64,000 bases of DNA from Microbulbifer aggregans (GTDB lineage Bacteria; Pseudomonadota; Gammaproteobacteria; Pseudomonadales; Cellvibrionaceae), in assembly GCF_020524005.1 (NCBI RefSeq), contig NZ_JAIVKK010000001.1, positions 124,001 to 188,000 of the forward strand. The letters run 5' to 3'. Of this stretch, positions 7,744 through 15,379 are shown piece after piece (positions within the stretch are counted from its first letter, which is position 1; each line of letters begins with the position of its first letter). A program made the position numbers and the translations under genes. The notes under the pieces are model-generated. The model did no database searches, was not told the DNA's origin, and was given only the letters and a program-made list of their open reading frames with translations.

Positions 7744-9062
7744 ACACTACATCAAATAACCAAAAGAATCTGAATCGCTTTGCCAGCCGCACAGTACGAA
7801 CGGCTATGACCTGTTTGTTGTTCGCACTTGCACCTTTTGCCAGTGCGGAATCCCTGCTGATCAAAGGGGGGAAGGTTATTTCCCTGAGTGACGCAGGTAC
7901 TCTGGAGCAGGCCGACATTTTGATTCGCGACGGTCGTATCGAGCAGGTTGCCGCTGACCTCGGCAGTATTCCGGCCGATACAGTTATCGACGCGGCGGGC
8001 AAGGTGGTCGCTCCGGGCTTTATCGCGCCGCACAGTGAGTTGGGGCTGACAGAAATCAGTGCAGCAGCATCCACTAATGATAATGCGGTGGCAGGTCAGT
8101 CTGTTGGCGCCGCATTTGATCCGTCGGTCGCGTTCAATCCACACTCCACCCTGATCCCGTTCAATCGTGCGGGCGGTTTGACGCGTGCGATTGTTACGCC
8201 GGGCAGTCAAGAAAATATCTTTGCCGGCCAGGGCTTTGCGATCAAATTGAATGGGGCCTTTGACAGTGTGGCCAAGGCCGGGCTGGTGCAGAGAATCTAT
8301 CTGGGAGAATACGGAGGGTCGCTGGCCGGCGGCAGCAGGGCCAATGCGTTTGCGCAGCTCAGGAGTGCCCTGGACGAAGCGCGGGAGTATGCGGAAAACA
8401 AGGCTGCGATCCGTCGTGGTGAATGGCGCGATCTCACACATTCGGTTGCCGACCTGGAGGCACTGCAGCCGCTGCTGAACGGTGAGCAAATGGCTATGAT
8501 CGGCGCAAACCGCGCCAGCGATATCCTGCAGGTACTGGCGCTGGCGAAGGCGTTCAACCTGAAACTGGTCATTGAGGGCGCTGCGGAAGGTTGGATGGTT
8601 TCTGATCAATTGGCTGCTGCAGGTGTTCCGGTGGTTATCGATGCGATGAGCAATAGCCCTGATGCCTTTGAGCGGCTGGGTGCACGAATGGAAAATGCCG
8701 CCCTGTTGAACAAGGCTGGTGTTACCGTGGCGATCAGCGGCCCGGGCTATGGGGGTTCCCATAACAGTTACCTGTCCCGCCAGGCGGCCGGCAATGCGGT
8801 GGCGTTCGGTCTGCCGTATGAAGAGGGTGTTAGAGCGGTCTCTGCCAATGTGGCCAAAATCTTTGGTCTCAAGGGCGGGGTAATTGCTCCCGGTGAAGTG
8901 GCAGACCTGGTTGTGTGGAGCGGGGATCCGCTGGAGGTTACCAGTTACGCCGAGGCGGTACTGATTGACGGCAAGCCGCAATCACTGGTGACCCGATCTA
9001 CCCGCTTGCGGGATCGGTACCTGAAGCCGCAGCCGGGTTATGGGCACGCCTATAAAAATTGA
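7740..9062 (+). CDS. Amidohydrolase family protein, degenerate metal site
   Basis: A 440-residue paralogue of the preceding protein with an N-terminal signal-like segment (about residues 22-36, ending FASAE). The strand-1 motif is APHSELG, where HxH should stand, and the central His pair is replaced by LVIEGAAEGW. The C-terminal VWSGDPLEVTSYAEAV segment is typical of the superfamily. Loss of the ligands suggests a non-catalytic partner or an enzyme with changed metal dependence. Translational coupling to an intact paralogue supports a partnership. Paired periplasmic amidohydrolases of this type are common in marine gammaproteobacteria. Confidence 0.8.
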   Translation: MNTTSNNQKNLNRFASRTVRTAMTCLLFALAPFASAESLLIKGGKVISLSDAGTLEQADILIRDGRIEQVAADLGSIPADTVIDAAGKVVAPGFIAPHSELGLTEISAAASTNDNAVAGQSVGAAFDPSVAFNPHSTLIPFNRAGGLTRAIVTPGSQENIFAGQGFAIKLNGAFDSVAKAGLVQRIYLGEYGGSLAGGSRANAFAQLRSALDEAREYAENKAAIRRGEWRDLTHSVADLEALQPLLNGEQMAMIGANRASDILQVLALAKAFNLKLVIEGAAEGWMVSDQLAAAGVPVVIDAMSNSPDAFERLGARMENAALLNKAGVTVAISGPGYGGSHNSYLSRQAAGNAVAFGLPYEEGVRAVSANVAKIFGLKGGVIAPGEVADLVVWSGDPLEVTSYAEAVLIDGKPQSLVTRSTRLRDRYLKPQPGYGHAYKN

Positions 9063-9156
9063 TTGAAGGATTTATAACGGGGCTCCGGGATTCCGCGGAA
9101 TATATTGATTCGCTGTGGGAATAGCTGGAGCCATGTTTTCATTTGGAGGAAGCGAG

Positions 9157-9549
9157 ATGTTGAGTGTCAAAATTACTGCCCTTTATGCGGGGCTCAGTGC
9201 GCTACTGATATTGGCGCTGGCCTATCGGGTAGTAGCGTTCCGGCGTGGTAATAAAGTGGGGGTTGGTACGGGAGGGCATCATTTCGGTGAGGTGGTGGTC
9301 CGCGCTCATGCCAACGCGGTGGAATATGTACCGCTGGCACTGATTCTTATGCTTATCGCGGAAATCAATGGGTTGTCTGCGGTGTGGTTGCATTGCCTTG
9401 GTGGTGCGCTGCTGCTGGCGCGTGCGCTGCATGCCGTCGGTTTTATCGCGGGCAAAGGGGGGTATCACTTTGGTCGATTCACCGGTACCGCCCTGAGTTG
9501 GCTGGTAATCCTGGTGCTCGCCGTTATTGATATCCTGTCGATATTCTGA
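9157..9549 (+). CDS. MAPEG family membrane protein
   Basis: A 130-residue integral membrane protein with four hydrophobic segments, matching the bacterial MAPEG family (glutathione- and eicosanoid-metabolism relatives). Typical features are RGNKVGVGTGGHH and RAHANAVEYVPLALILM in the first loop and second helix. The start at 9157 is chosen because GGAGGA (9145-9150) lies just upstream; the in-frame start at 9115 has none. A glutathione-dependent detoxification role is known for some family members and is not shown here. Confidence 0.83.
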   Translation: MLSVKITALYAGLSALLILALAYRVVAFRRGNKVGVGTGGHHFGEVVVRAHANAVEYVPLALILMLIAEINGLSAVWLHCLGGALLLARALHAVGFIAGKGGYHFGRFTGTALSWLVILVLAVIDILSIF

Positions 9550-9573
9550 GGCATGCCGCTATCGGGCGTGCAT

Positions 9574-9596
9574 AAAAAAGCCCGGCATAGCCGGGC
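9574..9596 (-). terminator. Intrinsic terminator of yebG
   Basis: On the minus strand a 7-bp stem GCCCGGC/GCCGGGC with a 3-base loop is followed by six T. It lies 32 bases past the yebG stop. Confidence 0.8.
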
Positions 9597-9627
9597 ATAG
9601 TACAGGGATGGAAATTCAATCCGGGAA

Positions 9628-9915
9628 TTACTGGTTGGCTGCCAGCGGGGTGACGTTTTGCTGTTGTTCTTCGTCGTCAGCGCTCAGTAATTCTTCCGGT
9701 TTGCCTTTGCAGGCTTTTGCCAGCACTTCGCGGCGTTTGGCCAGCATCAGGCCAATTTCTTCGCTGGCTTCTTCGGAAACGCCCTCAACATGCCGCTCGA
9801 TCAGCGCGGTAATGTTGGCGGCGAGTTCCAGCATTTTGTCGTGTTCTTCGGCGTCTTTTTTGTTATCGAACATGGCTCCGTCTCTGTCGCATTTCCAAAC
9901 TGCTACTACCGCCAT
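9628..9915 (-). CDS. yebG: YebG family SOS-induced protein
   Basis: A 95-residue acidic protein beginning MAVVAVWKCDRDGAMFDNKK, the YebG signature, with a helical middle (DAEEHDKMLELAANI). YebG is a LexA-controlled DNA-damage-inducible protein of unknown biochemical role, found as a single copy in gammaproteobacteria. A near-perfect LexA box lies 63 bases upstream and a clean terminator follows, so it is a monocistronic SOS gene. Start chosen at the ATG behind an AGGAGG site. Confidence 0.88.
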   Translation of the reverse strand: MAVVAVWKCDRDGAMFDNKKDAEEHDKMLELAANITALIERHVEGVSEEASEEIGLMLAKRREVLAKACKGKPEELLSADDEEQQQNVTPLAANQ

Positions 9916-9977
9916 AACTGCCTCCTGTTGTCGTGCGTGATGACTGACTTGTTATTGGTTGAGTGTCTGTACGGTAC

Positions 9978-9993
9978 CTGTATATATATTCAG
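9978..9993. promoter_or_regulatory. LexA (SOS) box
   Basis: CTGTATATATATTCAG matches the LexA consensus CTG-N10-CAG with an alternating TA core; only one core position departs from the ideal palindrome. On the minus strand a TTGACA (9999-9994) abuts it, so LexA would occlude the yebG promoter. The same site could also cover a + strand promoter directed toward the candidate small RNA. Confidence 0.88.
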
Positions 9994-10097
9994 TGTCAAC
10001 CGGAGGTTCAGAGGTGGGGCTTTTGAAGAATGGCAGGCGAGGGGTTGAGATAGAAAGAGCCAGTGTTGCGCTGGAGTGTGGTGCGAAGTAGTCAGAG

Positions 10098-10200
10098 GGG
10101 GTACATAATGATTCTGTGGTCGCCGAATCTTATCCCCCCAGGATTGAGGCGGCTCCAACCCCGCAGTAGATCTATGGCCCGCATCGCGGGCCATTTTTTT
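10098..10200 (+). ncRNA. Candidate small RNA ending in an intrinsic terminator
   Basis: A 5' hairpin (GGGGG about 10097-10101 with CCCCC near 10134-10138; ATAA with TTAT; GATTC with GAATC) is followed by a spacer and by a strong terminator: TGGCCCGC (10175-10182), ATC loop, GCGGGCCA (10186-10193), seven T (10194-10200). No + strand gene lies upstream for this terminator to serve: yebG and LysE on either side are on the minus strand. The transcript start is not known. No known sRNA family is recognised. Confidence 0.45.
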
Positions 10201-10201
10201 G

Positions 10202-10822
10202 TCAGAACAGGCTCCAGGCAAGCCGCGCTGCCAGAGCGAGTAATATCACTCCGAACAATTTCTGTAACCGTTGGCCCCAGTGGCCGAGGTCTATGCCGCG
10301 TTTGCGGCCGCTGGTCACAGCCAGTGTCACCAGTAGATACCAGGCGGTATCTATCCCAGCGGCAAGCCCGGCCATGGCGATTTTCGTCGAAAGTAGTTGG
10401 TCCGGGCGTACAAACTGACTGAACAGGGCGCCAAAAAATAAAGCCACTTTGGGATTGAACAGCGCGATGGAAAACCCCTGGGCGATGGAATTCAGTACCG
10501 GAGCGGGCTGGGGAGGCGGAGCACTGAGGCTTGCTGGTGCGGAGGCTGATAGTGCCTGCCAGCCTATGTAGATCAGCAATAGCGCCCCGGCCCATTGCAG
10601 CCCCATAAACAGAGCCGGAGTCTCAGTGACGAGTAAAGCGAGGCCTAGCGCCGTTAGCAGTGCATAAAGGCCGATTCCTGCACCATGGGCAAGCGCGCAG
10701 GCAAAACCATGCATCGGGCTTGTAGCGGCATTGCGCAGCACAATGAGCAGGCTTGGGCCCGGCGACATGGCACCCAGTGCGCAAATTCCGGCCAGCGATA
10801 TCCAGGCAATAACATCCATCAA
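10202..10822 (-). CDS. LysE/RhtB family amino-acid exporter
   Basis: A 206-residue inner-membrane protein with about six hydrophobic segments. It carries the family signature MSPGPSLLIVLRNA in the first loop and a typical internal Lys-interrupted helix near FNPKVALFF. LysE/RhtB proteins export amino acids or related metabolites; the substrate cannot be predicted. The start overlaps the stop of the DUF924 gene by 4 bases (ATGA), so the two are co-transcribed and coupled. Confidence 0.87.
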   Translation of the reverse strand: MMDVIAWISLAGICALGAMSPGPSLLIVLRNAATSPMHGFACALAHGAGIGLYALLTALGLALLVTETPALFMGLQWAGALLLIYIGWQALSASAPASLSAPPPQPAPVLNSIAQGFSIALFNPKVALFFGALFSQFVRPDQLLSTKIAMAGLAAGIDTAWYLLVTLAVTSGRKRGIDLGHWGQRLQKLFGVILLALAARLAWSLF

Positions 10823-11433
10823 AATCCTCCCCCTGCATCCAGCCAGCGCTGTTCTTCGGTGGTGCTTTTTCTTCCCAGGGCATGATTGCGGTGGGGGAAG
10901 CGGCCGAAGGTGTTGATGACGTCGCGGTGCTGAACGGCGTAGTGATAATAGTTCTGCGCAAGCTGTGACTCGGGGTGCCCCTGGAAATCCGCTCGCAACT
11001 GCTCAAAGTATGCCACCGACCGAGCCTGAATATCGGAGGATTCCGTGTGCTCCAGAGGCATACCGACAAAGGCGCGCTGGTGCAGTCCCAGCTCAGACAG
11101 GTCTTCTGTGCTGATTAGTGCCTGGCACGTGGCCAGCGCCGTTTGGTCTCCCGCAAACGCGCGGGCGCTGCCGCGAAAGATGTTGCGGGTGAATTGATCA
11201 CACAGGAGTATCAGCGCCAGGCGTCCCTCTAGGTTCTCCTGCCAGTGGGGCAGGCCGGTGGTGAGTGCGGCAGCAACGGTATGGGCAAATCGTCGCCGGA
11301 TGGCCTCATCGAATGCGCTGCCTCCCCGGAACCAACGTTGGCGCAGTGTTGCCGCAACCGCGTGATCCAGGGCGGTGTCGCCGAACCAGAAAGTCAGCAC
11401 CATTGCGGTGGAGATTTTGGTAGAGTCGTTCAT
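10819..11433 (-). CDS. DUF924 family protein
   Basis: A 204-residue soluble protein of the DUF924 family (TPR-like helical fold). Recognisable motifs are VLTFWFGD near the N-terminus, WFRGGSAFDEAIRRRF, LALILLCDQFTRNIFRG and FGRFPHRNHALGR. Function is unknown. The open frame begins at 11496, but the family N-terminus starts at the ATG at 11433. It is first in a two-gene operon with the LysE exporter. Confidence 0.85.
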   Translation of the reverse strand: MNDSTKISTAMVLTFWFGDTALDHAVAATLRQRWFRGGSAFDEAIRRRFAHTVAAALTTGLPHWQENLEGRLALILLCDQFTRNIFRGSARAFAGDQTALATCQALISTEDLSELGLHQRAFVGMPLEHTESSDIQARSVAYFEQLRADFQGHPESQLAQNYYHYAVQHRDVINTFGRFPHRNHALGRKSTTEEQRWLDAGGGF

Positions 11434-11662
11434 CTGGCGTCCTGTCGTAAAAATTTGCCGGCGATTGCATCCAAACCTGCCGCCAGCCGCGTCCATCAGG
11501 GTAAGCAGGTAACTTGCAGTCGGGGCGGTTGTCCCGGATTGGCGGGTTACCGAAACCGGTGCCCTGTGGGCTGGGCCGCGCTATTCATGAGCCGGCGCAA
11601 CCCGGTACCCGCGAACAAGGTACGATCTGGCGTTAGTTTGCTGCAACAGTGAGAAAAACGAA

Positions 11663-12565
11663 ATGAGAGCGAGAATTCAACAACAATCCGGTATGGGGCC
11701 CCTTTGGGTAGCTGCATTGGCCATGGGGCTAGCTGTTTTCGGCCTGACCCCTGCGGCGATGGCCCAGGGGGATGCTGAGCAGGAGGCCGCGAGCGAAAGC
11801 CCGGCAGTGGCTGTCCCTCCTGCGCCCCCGGTGGCTCCGAAGGCTCCGGGCCTTGAGGTCGACAAGCAGGTGAAGATCCTGCGCCAGGAAGATGGCTCAT
11901 TACGCATCCTGACTCGGGGCAGCGACGGCGAAAATGGCGATATCGAGGTCAATCTGGGCAAGGAGTTTGGGGGGGAAGTCTCCCGCAGGATCGTCGAAAA
12001 ACTGGAAGCGAAGGGCATCCTCGATGAGAAAGGCCTGGTGCTGGAAGAGGCGCTGGAGTCTGTGCCGCGCAATGTCGATATCGGGATTTCTGCAGAAATT
12101 GCCCGGGAGCATGCTGAACGCGCGCGCGAGCATGCGGAAAGGACTCGAGAGCATGAGGTTCGGGTTTTTGGGAGCCATGACCACGACTCTGGCGAGCTCG
12201 ACCTGGATTGGCTGGTACCTGTGGTAGCGATACTGGCGGTGTTTGGCACGCCGATCCTGATCGTTTGGCTGGTTACCCGCAACAGCTACCGCAAAAAGCA
12301 ACTGCTGATGGACAACATCAATCGACTGGTGGCAGAAGGCCGGGATATTCCACCAGAGCTCCTGGATGCCATGGACGGTGAGCGTACGGCCGACACCAAA
12401 GACCGGGGCTTTACCCTGATCGCAGTCGGCGCCGCGGTTTTCATCTGGCTAACCGCCGCAGGTGGCCTGGAGGCAGGAAGCCTGGGGTTGATCCCGCTGT
12501 TTATCGGTGTGGCCCGCTACATCAACTGGAAACTGGATAACCAGAGTCAACAACAAGCGGGCTAG
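11663..12565 (+). CDS. DUF6249 domain membrane protein
   Basis: A 300-residue envelope protein. It has a signal peptide (residues about 12-34, ending AAMAQ), a Pro/Ala-rich linker, a charged region with the repeated motif AREHAER/TREHE (about 150-165), then three C-terminal TM helices (about 180-205, 248-265, 270-285). The segment between the first and second (RKKQLLMDNINRLVAEGRDIP) is typical of DUF6249 proteins. It is co-transcribed with the ECF sigma factor 12 bases downstream and may act as a sensor or regulon member. Confidence 0.7.
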   Translation: MRARIQQQSGMGPLWVAALAMGLAVFGLTPAAMAQGDAEQEAASESPAVAVPPAPPVAPKAPGLEVDKQVKILRQEDGSLRILTRGSDGENGDIEVNLGKEFGGEVSRRIVEKLEAKGILDEKGLVLEEALESVPRNVDIGISAEIAREHAERAREHAERTREHEVRVFGSHDHDSGELDLDWLVPVVAILAVFGTPILIVWLVTRNSYRKKQLLMDNINRLVAEGRDIPPELLDAMDGERTADTKDRGFTLIAVGAAVFIWLTAAGGLEAGSLGLIPLFIGVARYINWKLDNQSQQQAG

Positions 12566-12577
12566 GAACTGCCACCG

Positions 12578-13132
12578 ATGAACCTCAACGACGAGGACCT
12601 GATCCGACGCGTTGTCGAAGACGGCGACCAGCGGGCTTACGCCCAGCTGGTCCGTCGCTATCAGTCACAGTTACGATTCTCGCTCCGGCAACTGTGTGAT
12701 GGCGACCAAGGCCTGGCTGACGACATGGCTCAGGAAGCGTTTATTAAAGCGTACAAGGCATTGCCCGCATTCCGCGGGGATGCCCGCTTCAGCACATGGC
12801 TGTACCGAATTGCCTACAATCTGGTTATGAGTCACAAGCGCAAGAATGCGCCGGACGTCGACCAGGACGCAGTAGATCGGGCACAGGCCGATGCCAGTGT
12901 GGAAGAAGCACAACAATTGGGGATGGCCAGGGACCTGAACTCTGCCATGGGGGAACTAAGTGACGCCCAGCGTCAGGCGGTACATCTGTGCATGCAGCGT
13001 GGATTTTCACATGAAGAAGCCGCTAGCATTATGAAGTTGCCGCTGGGCACGGTAAAATCCCACGTTAACCGCGCACGGGCCAAATTGCAGACACTGTTGC
13101 AGGCCTGGCGTGAGGAGGTAGTCGGTGGATAA
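12578..13132 (+). CDS. ECF-family RNA polymerase sigma factor
   Basis: A 184-residue sigma-70 family protein. Region 2 spans about residues 20-90 (DDMAQEAFIKAYKALPAF, FSTWLYRIAYNLVMSHKRK) and region 4 about 120-175 (MKLPLGTVKSHVNRARAKL, the -35-binding helix-turn-helix). It belongs to the RpoE-like ECF class. It follows DUF6249 after 12 bases, and the next gene overlaps its end by 8 bases. That layout is usual for a sigma factor and its anti-sigma factor. The inducing signal is unknown. Confidence 0.9.
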   Translation: MNLNDEDLIRRVVEDGDQRAYAQLVRRYQSQLRFSLRQLCDGDQGLADDMAQEAFIKAYKALPAFRGDARFSTWLYRIAYNLVMSHKRKNAPDVDQDAVDRAQADASVEEAQQLGMARDLNSAMGELSDAQRQAVHLCMQRGFSHEEAASIMKLPLGTVKSHVNRARAKLQTLLQAWREEVVGG

Positions 13133-13544
13133 GCGTATAGATCCCCGTTATTTGGCAAACACAAGCAATGGACCAGACAGGGTTGAAGGCATGGTAGTGA
13201 AGGATGGGGTGGTGACACCCGCTGGATACAACGAGCCCGATTTCGATTCCTGGCTATCGCAGCAGTTGCAGTTTAATGAGCCGCACCTGGACGATGACGG
13301 CTTCTGCGAGCGAGTCATGGGGGAATTGCCTGCGGTTCCGGCCAAGCGTTCTGAGCGGCGTGCCAACCGCTTTCAGTATGCGGCTGTGGTGGCAGCCTCG
13401 GCGATAGTTTGCTGGCAGTTCCCGTTTGAAGAATTCCTGGCGCAGGCTGCGCAGCAGAGTATCAGCCTGTACAGCCTGGTTGGCATTGGCGTATTGGGCT
13501 CGCTGGTTGCAATGGCTGGCGGTATCGTTGCCGCACGCCGCTGA
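13125..13544 (+). CDS. Putative anti-sigma factor (membrane protein)
   Basis: A 139-residue protein starting at a GTG inside the end of the sigma gene. The N-terminal about 80 residues are acidic and cytosolic; two hydrophobic segments (about 83-100 and 115-136) follow. Size, topology and overlap with the sigma gene fit an anti-sigma factor, but there is no zinc-binding HxxxCxxC motif and no recognised RseA domain. Function is inferred from context. Confidence 0.55.
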   Translation: MDKRIDPRYLANTSNGPDRVEGMVVKDGVVTPAGYNEPDFDSWLSQQLQFNEPHLDDDGFCERVMGELPAVPAKRSERRANRFQYAAVVAASAIVCWQFPFEEFLAQAAQQSISLYSLVGIGVLGSLVAMAGGIVAARR

Positions 13545-13556
13545 TCGTCTTTTCAG

Positions 13557-13591
13557 GCCGGGGGCGCAGAAACTCCCGGCTTTCTCATTTT
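13557..13591 (+). terminator. Terminator after the ECF sigma operon
   Basis: GCCGGG (13557-13562) pairs with CCCGGC (13575-13580) over a 12-base loop and is followed by TTTCTCATTTT. It sits 12 bases after the last stop of the operon. Confidence 0.6.
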
Positions 13592-13657
13592 CTTCTTCTC
13601 TCCACGTTTACCATTCGCCAGGGCGAGCGTTGCGCTTTTGCCTCAGGTATCGCTCGA

Positions 13658-14179
13658 TTAGCGATATTGTCCCATCTGGATCTGGCCACGCTTCGTGACC
13701 TTGATGTGCGGAATTATTGAGCGTCGTAGCCCCAGCTTTGCCTCCAGCTCATAGGGCACCGTGTCACTTTGCAGTCTCAAAAGCTCGGCTGCGGCCATAA
13801 ATGACCTCATCAGATTGGCGGATGCATCCACGACGATAGTGTCCTGTCCGTAGGCTGGTATTGGCGGGAGGTTGTTCGACGTGCCAGTGATGACCTTGTG
13901 CCCGGCAAGGCTCAATGTGTAGTAGAGGCCGGAAAGGGCCAGTTCGCTGTCATTGGGGTTGAACACCCGCAGGTGAATGCGAAAGCGAAGATCGCTGCTT
14001 TGATTGTTTGGTAGGGGCTCTACAGCGGTGACCTGTACCTCCGGCTTTTCAAAGTCCGGTGAGAGGACGGCACAGCCGTTAATAAGCGCTGTCATTATGG
14101 CCACCAGTAGCAGGTGGCAAGTGCGTTTAATAATGAGTCCGCTATTCGGGCGCTTGGCGTCGTAATAAGCTGTATTCAA
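13658..14179 (-). CDS. LEA type 2 / WHy-domain lipoprotein
   Basis: A periplasmic lipoprotein: the hydrophobic stretch CHLLLVAIMTALINGCAVL gives a lipobox at NGC. The mature part (about 135 residues) is a LEA14/WHy-type beta domain with FRIHLRVFNPNDSELALSGLYYTLSLAG. Bacterial WHy/LEA-2 proteins are linked to desiccation and stress tolerance. The start is uncertain: the TTG at 14179 has an AAGGA site 7 bases upstream, while the ATG at 14215 has none and gives 12 extra residues. It is a single gene, convergent with the sigma operon. Confidence 0.75.
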   Translation of the reverse strand: MNTAYYDAKRPNSGLIIKRTCHLLLVAIMTALINGCAVLSPDFEKPEVQVTAVEPLPNNQSSDLRFRIHLRVFNPNDSELALSGLYYTLSLAGHKVITGTSNNLPPIPAYGQDTIVVDASANLMRSFMAAAELLRLQSDTVPYELEAKLGLRRSIIPHIKVTKRGQIQMGQYR

Positions 14180-14374
14180 GTGTTTTTCCTTATTGGCCCT
14201 ATGGGCCAGCTTCAAATCTGTTCTTGGGGCTGGCGGTCATTTATAGGCGCCGCAGCCCATTATGGGTAGACCGCAGTGCCAGCCGTTTTGCTCCGCGGCG
14301 CCTCAGAGCCTGTTGCCTTAGCGATTTGCTAGTCTGGATACAGGTCATCAAGCGCGGGGCGGAACCTGCCTGCT

Positions 14375-15379
14375 ATGTCTCCAATATTACCCATACAGAT
14401 TTTTGTCTCTGCGAATTGGTTGCGATTGGGCGCACAAACTTTGCCGGTGTCGCCAGAGAAGGGCAAGGAACTGGCGGAAGGCCTGGAGCTGGCGAAAGTG
14501 GCACCTTCGTCGTTCACTGATGTACTCGAAACCGTCTCTGGCTCGATGGTGGGCATCTGGCATGGGTTTCTGAGCCATATCCCTTTTTTCGTCGCCAGTA
14601 TCCTGATGCTGGTTTTCACCTGGCTCCTCGCCAGGATGGCCGGGCGCTTCACCCGGCGGTTTGCCCGTAAAACGGCCAAAAGAGCGTCGCTGGTCGATTT
14701 ATTGGTGCGGCTGACCAAAATAGCCATCTGGATGTTGGGAGTACTTTTTACCGCAATGGTTCTCTTTCCCGGGCTGACGCCAGCCAGGGCACTCGGTGGG
14801 GTGGGATTGCTCTCGGTGGCGGTCGGTTTTGCGTTCAAAGACATCTTCGAGAACTTCTTTGCCGGTATCCTGATTCTGTGGAATTTCCCATTTGAGGCGG
14901 GCGATGTCATCAAGTGTGACAACGTTGAGGGCAGGGTGGAATCGGTGGAGGTACGCAATACCACCATTCGCCGCACAACCGGGGAGTTAGTGGTCGTGCC
15001 CAACCTGTTCCTGTTCAAGAACCCCTGTGAAATCCTGACGGATCGGAACAAGCGGCGTTTTACGGTCATTGCAGGTATTGCTTACGGTGAAGATGTTGTC
15101 GGCGCAGTGAAGGTGATCGAATCTGCTGTCGAGTCCTGCAAGACGGTGCGTGATGATGAGCCCGTGCAAATCTTTCCCCGCGCTTTTGGTGACAGCAGTA
15201 TCGATATCGAAGTGACCTGGTGGGCGGGCTCAACCCCACTGGAGGAGCGGCGTTCACGCGGGGAGGTAGTTACTGCGGTGAAGCGGGCCCTGGATGATGC
15301 TGGTATCGAGATTCCCTTCCCGTACCGCACGCTGGTGTTCAAGGAGGCTCTTAGGCTCGAGGATGGCGCAGAGCCTTAA
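14375..15379 (+). CDS. mscS: MscS family small-conductance mechanosensitive channel
   Basis: A 334-residue inner-membrane channel. There is a long N-terminal part, TM helices near residues 65-85 and 110-135, the pore helix GGVGLLSVAVGFAFKDIFENFFAGI (about 137-163), then the MscS beta domain (FEAGDVIKCDNVEGRVESV) and the C-terminal alpha/beta domain. MscS channels release osmolytes on hypo-osmotic shock. The gene ends directly against the convergent flavin oxidoreductase gene, stop codon to stop codon. Confidence 0.88.
   Translation: MSPILPIQIFVSANWLRLGAQTLPVSPEKGKELAEGLELAKVAPSSFTDVLETVSGSMVGIWHGFLSHIPFFVASILMLVFTWLLARMAGRFTRRFARKTAKRASLVDLLVRLTKIAIWMLGVLFTAMVLFPGLTPARALGGVGLLSVAVGFAFKDIFENFFAGILILWNFPFEAGDVIKCDNVEGRVESVEVRNTTIRRTTGELVVVPNLFLFKNPCEILTDRNKRRFTVIAGIAYGEDVVGAVKVIESAVESCKTVRDDEPVQIFPRAFGDSSIDIEVTWWAGSTPLEERRSRGEVVTAVKRALDDAGIEIPFPYRTLVFKEALRLEDGAEP

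Noticed and set aside
7752-8981. 409-codon open frame opposite the second amidohydrolase
   Set aside because: Shadow frame on the antisense strand; low-complexity basic composition and no start signal.
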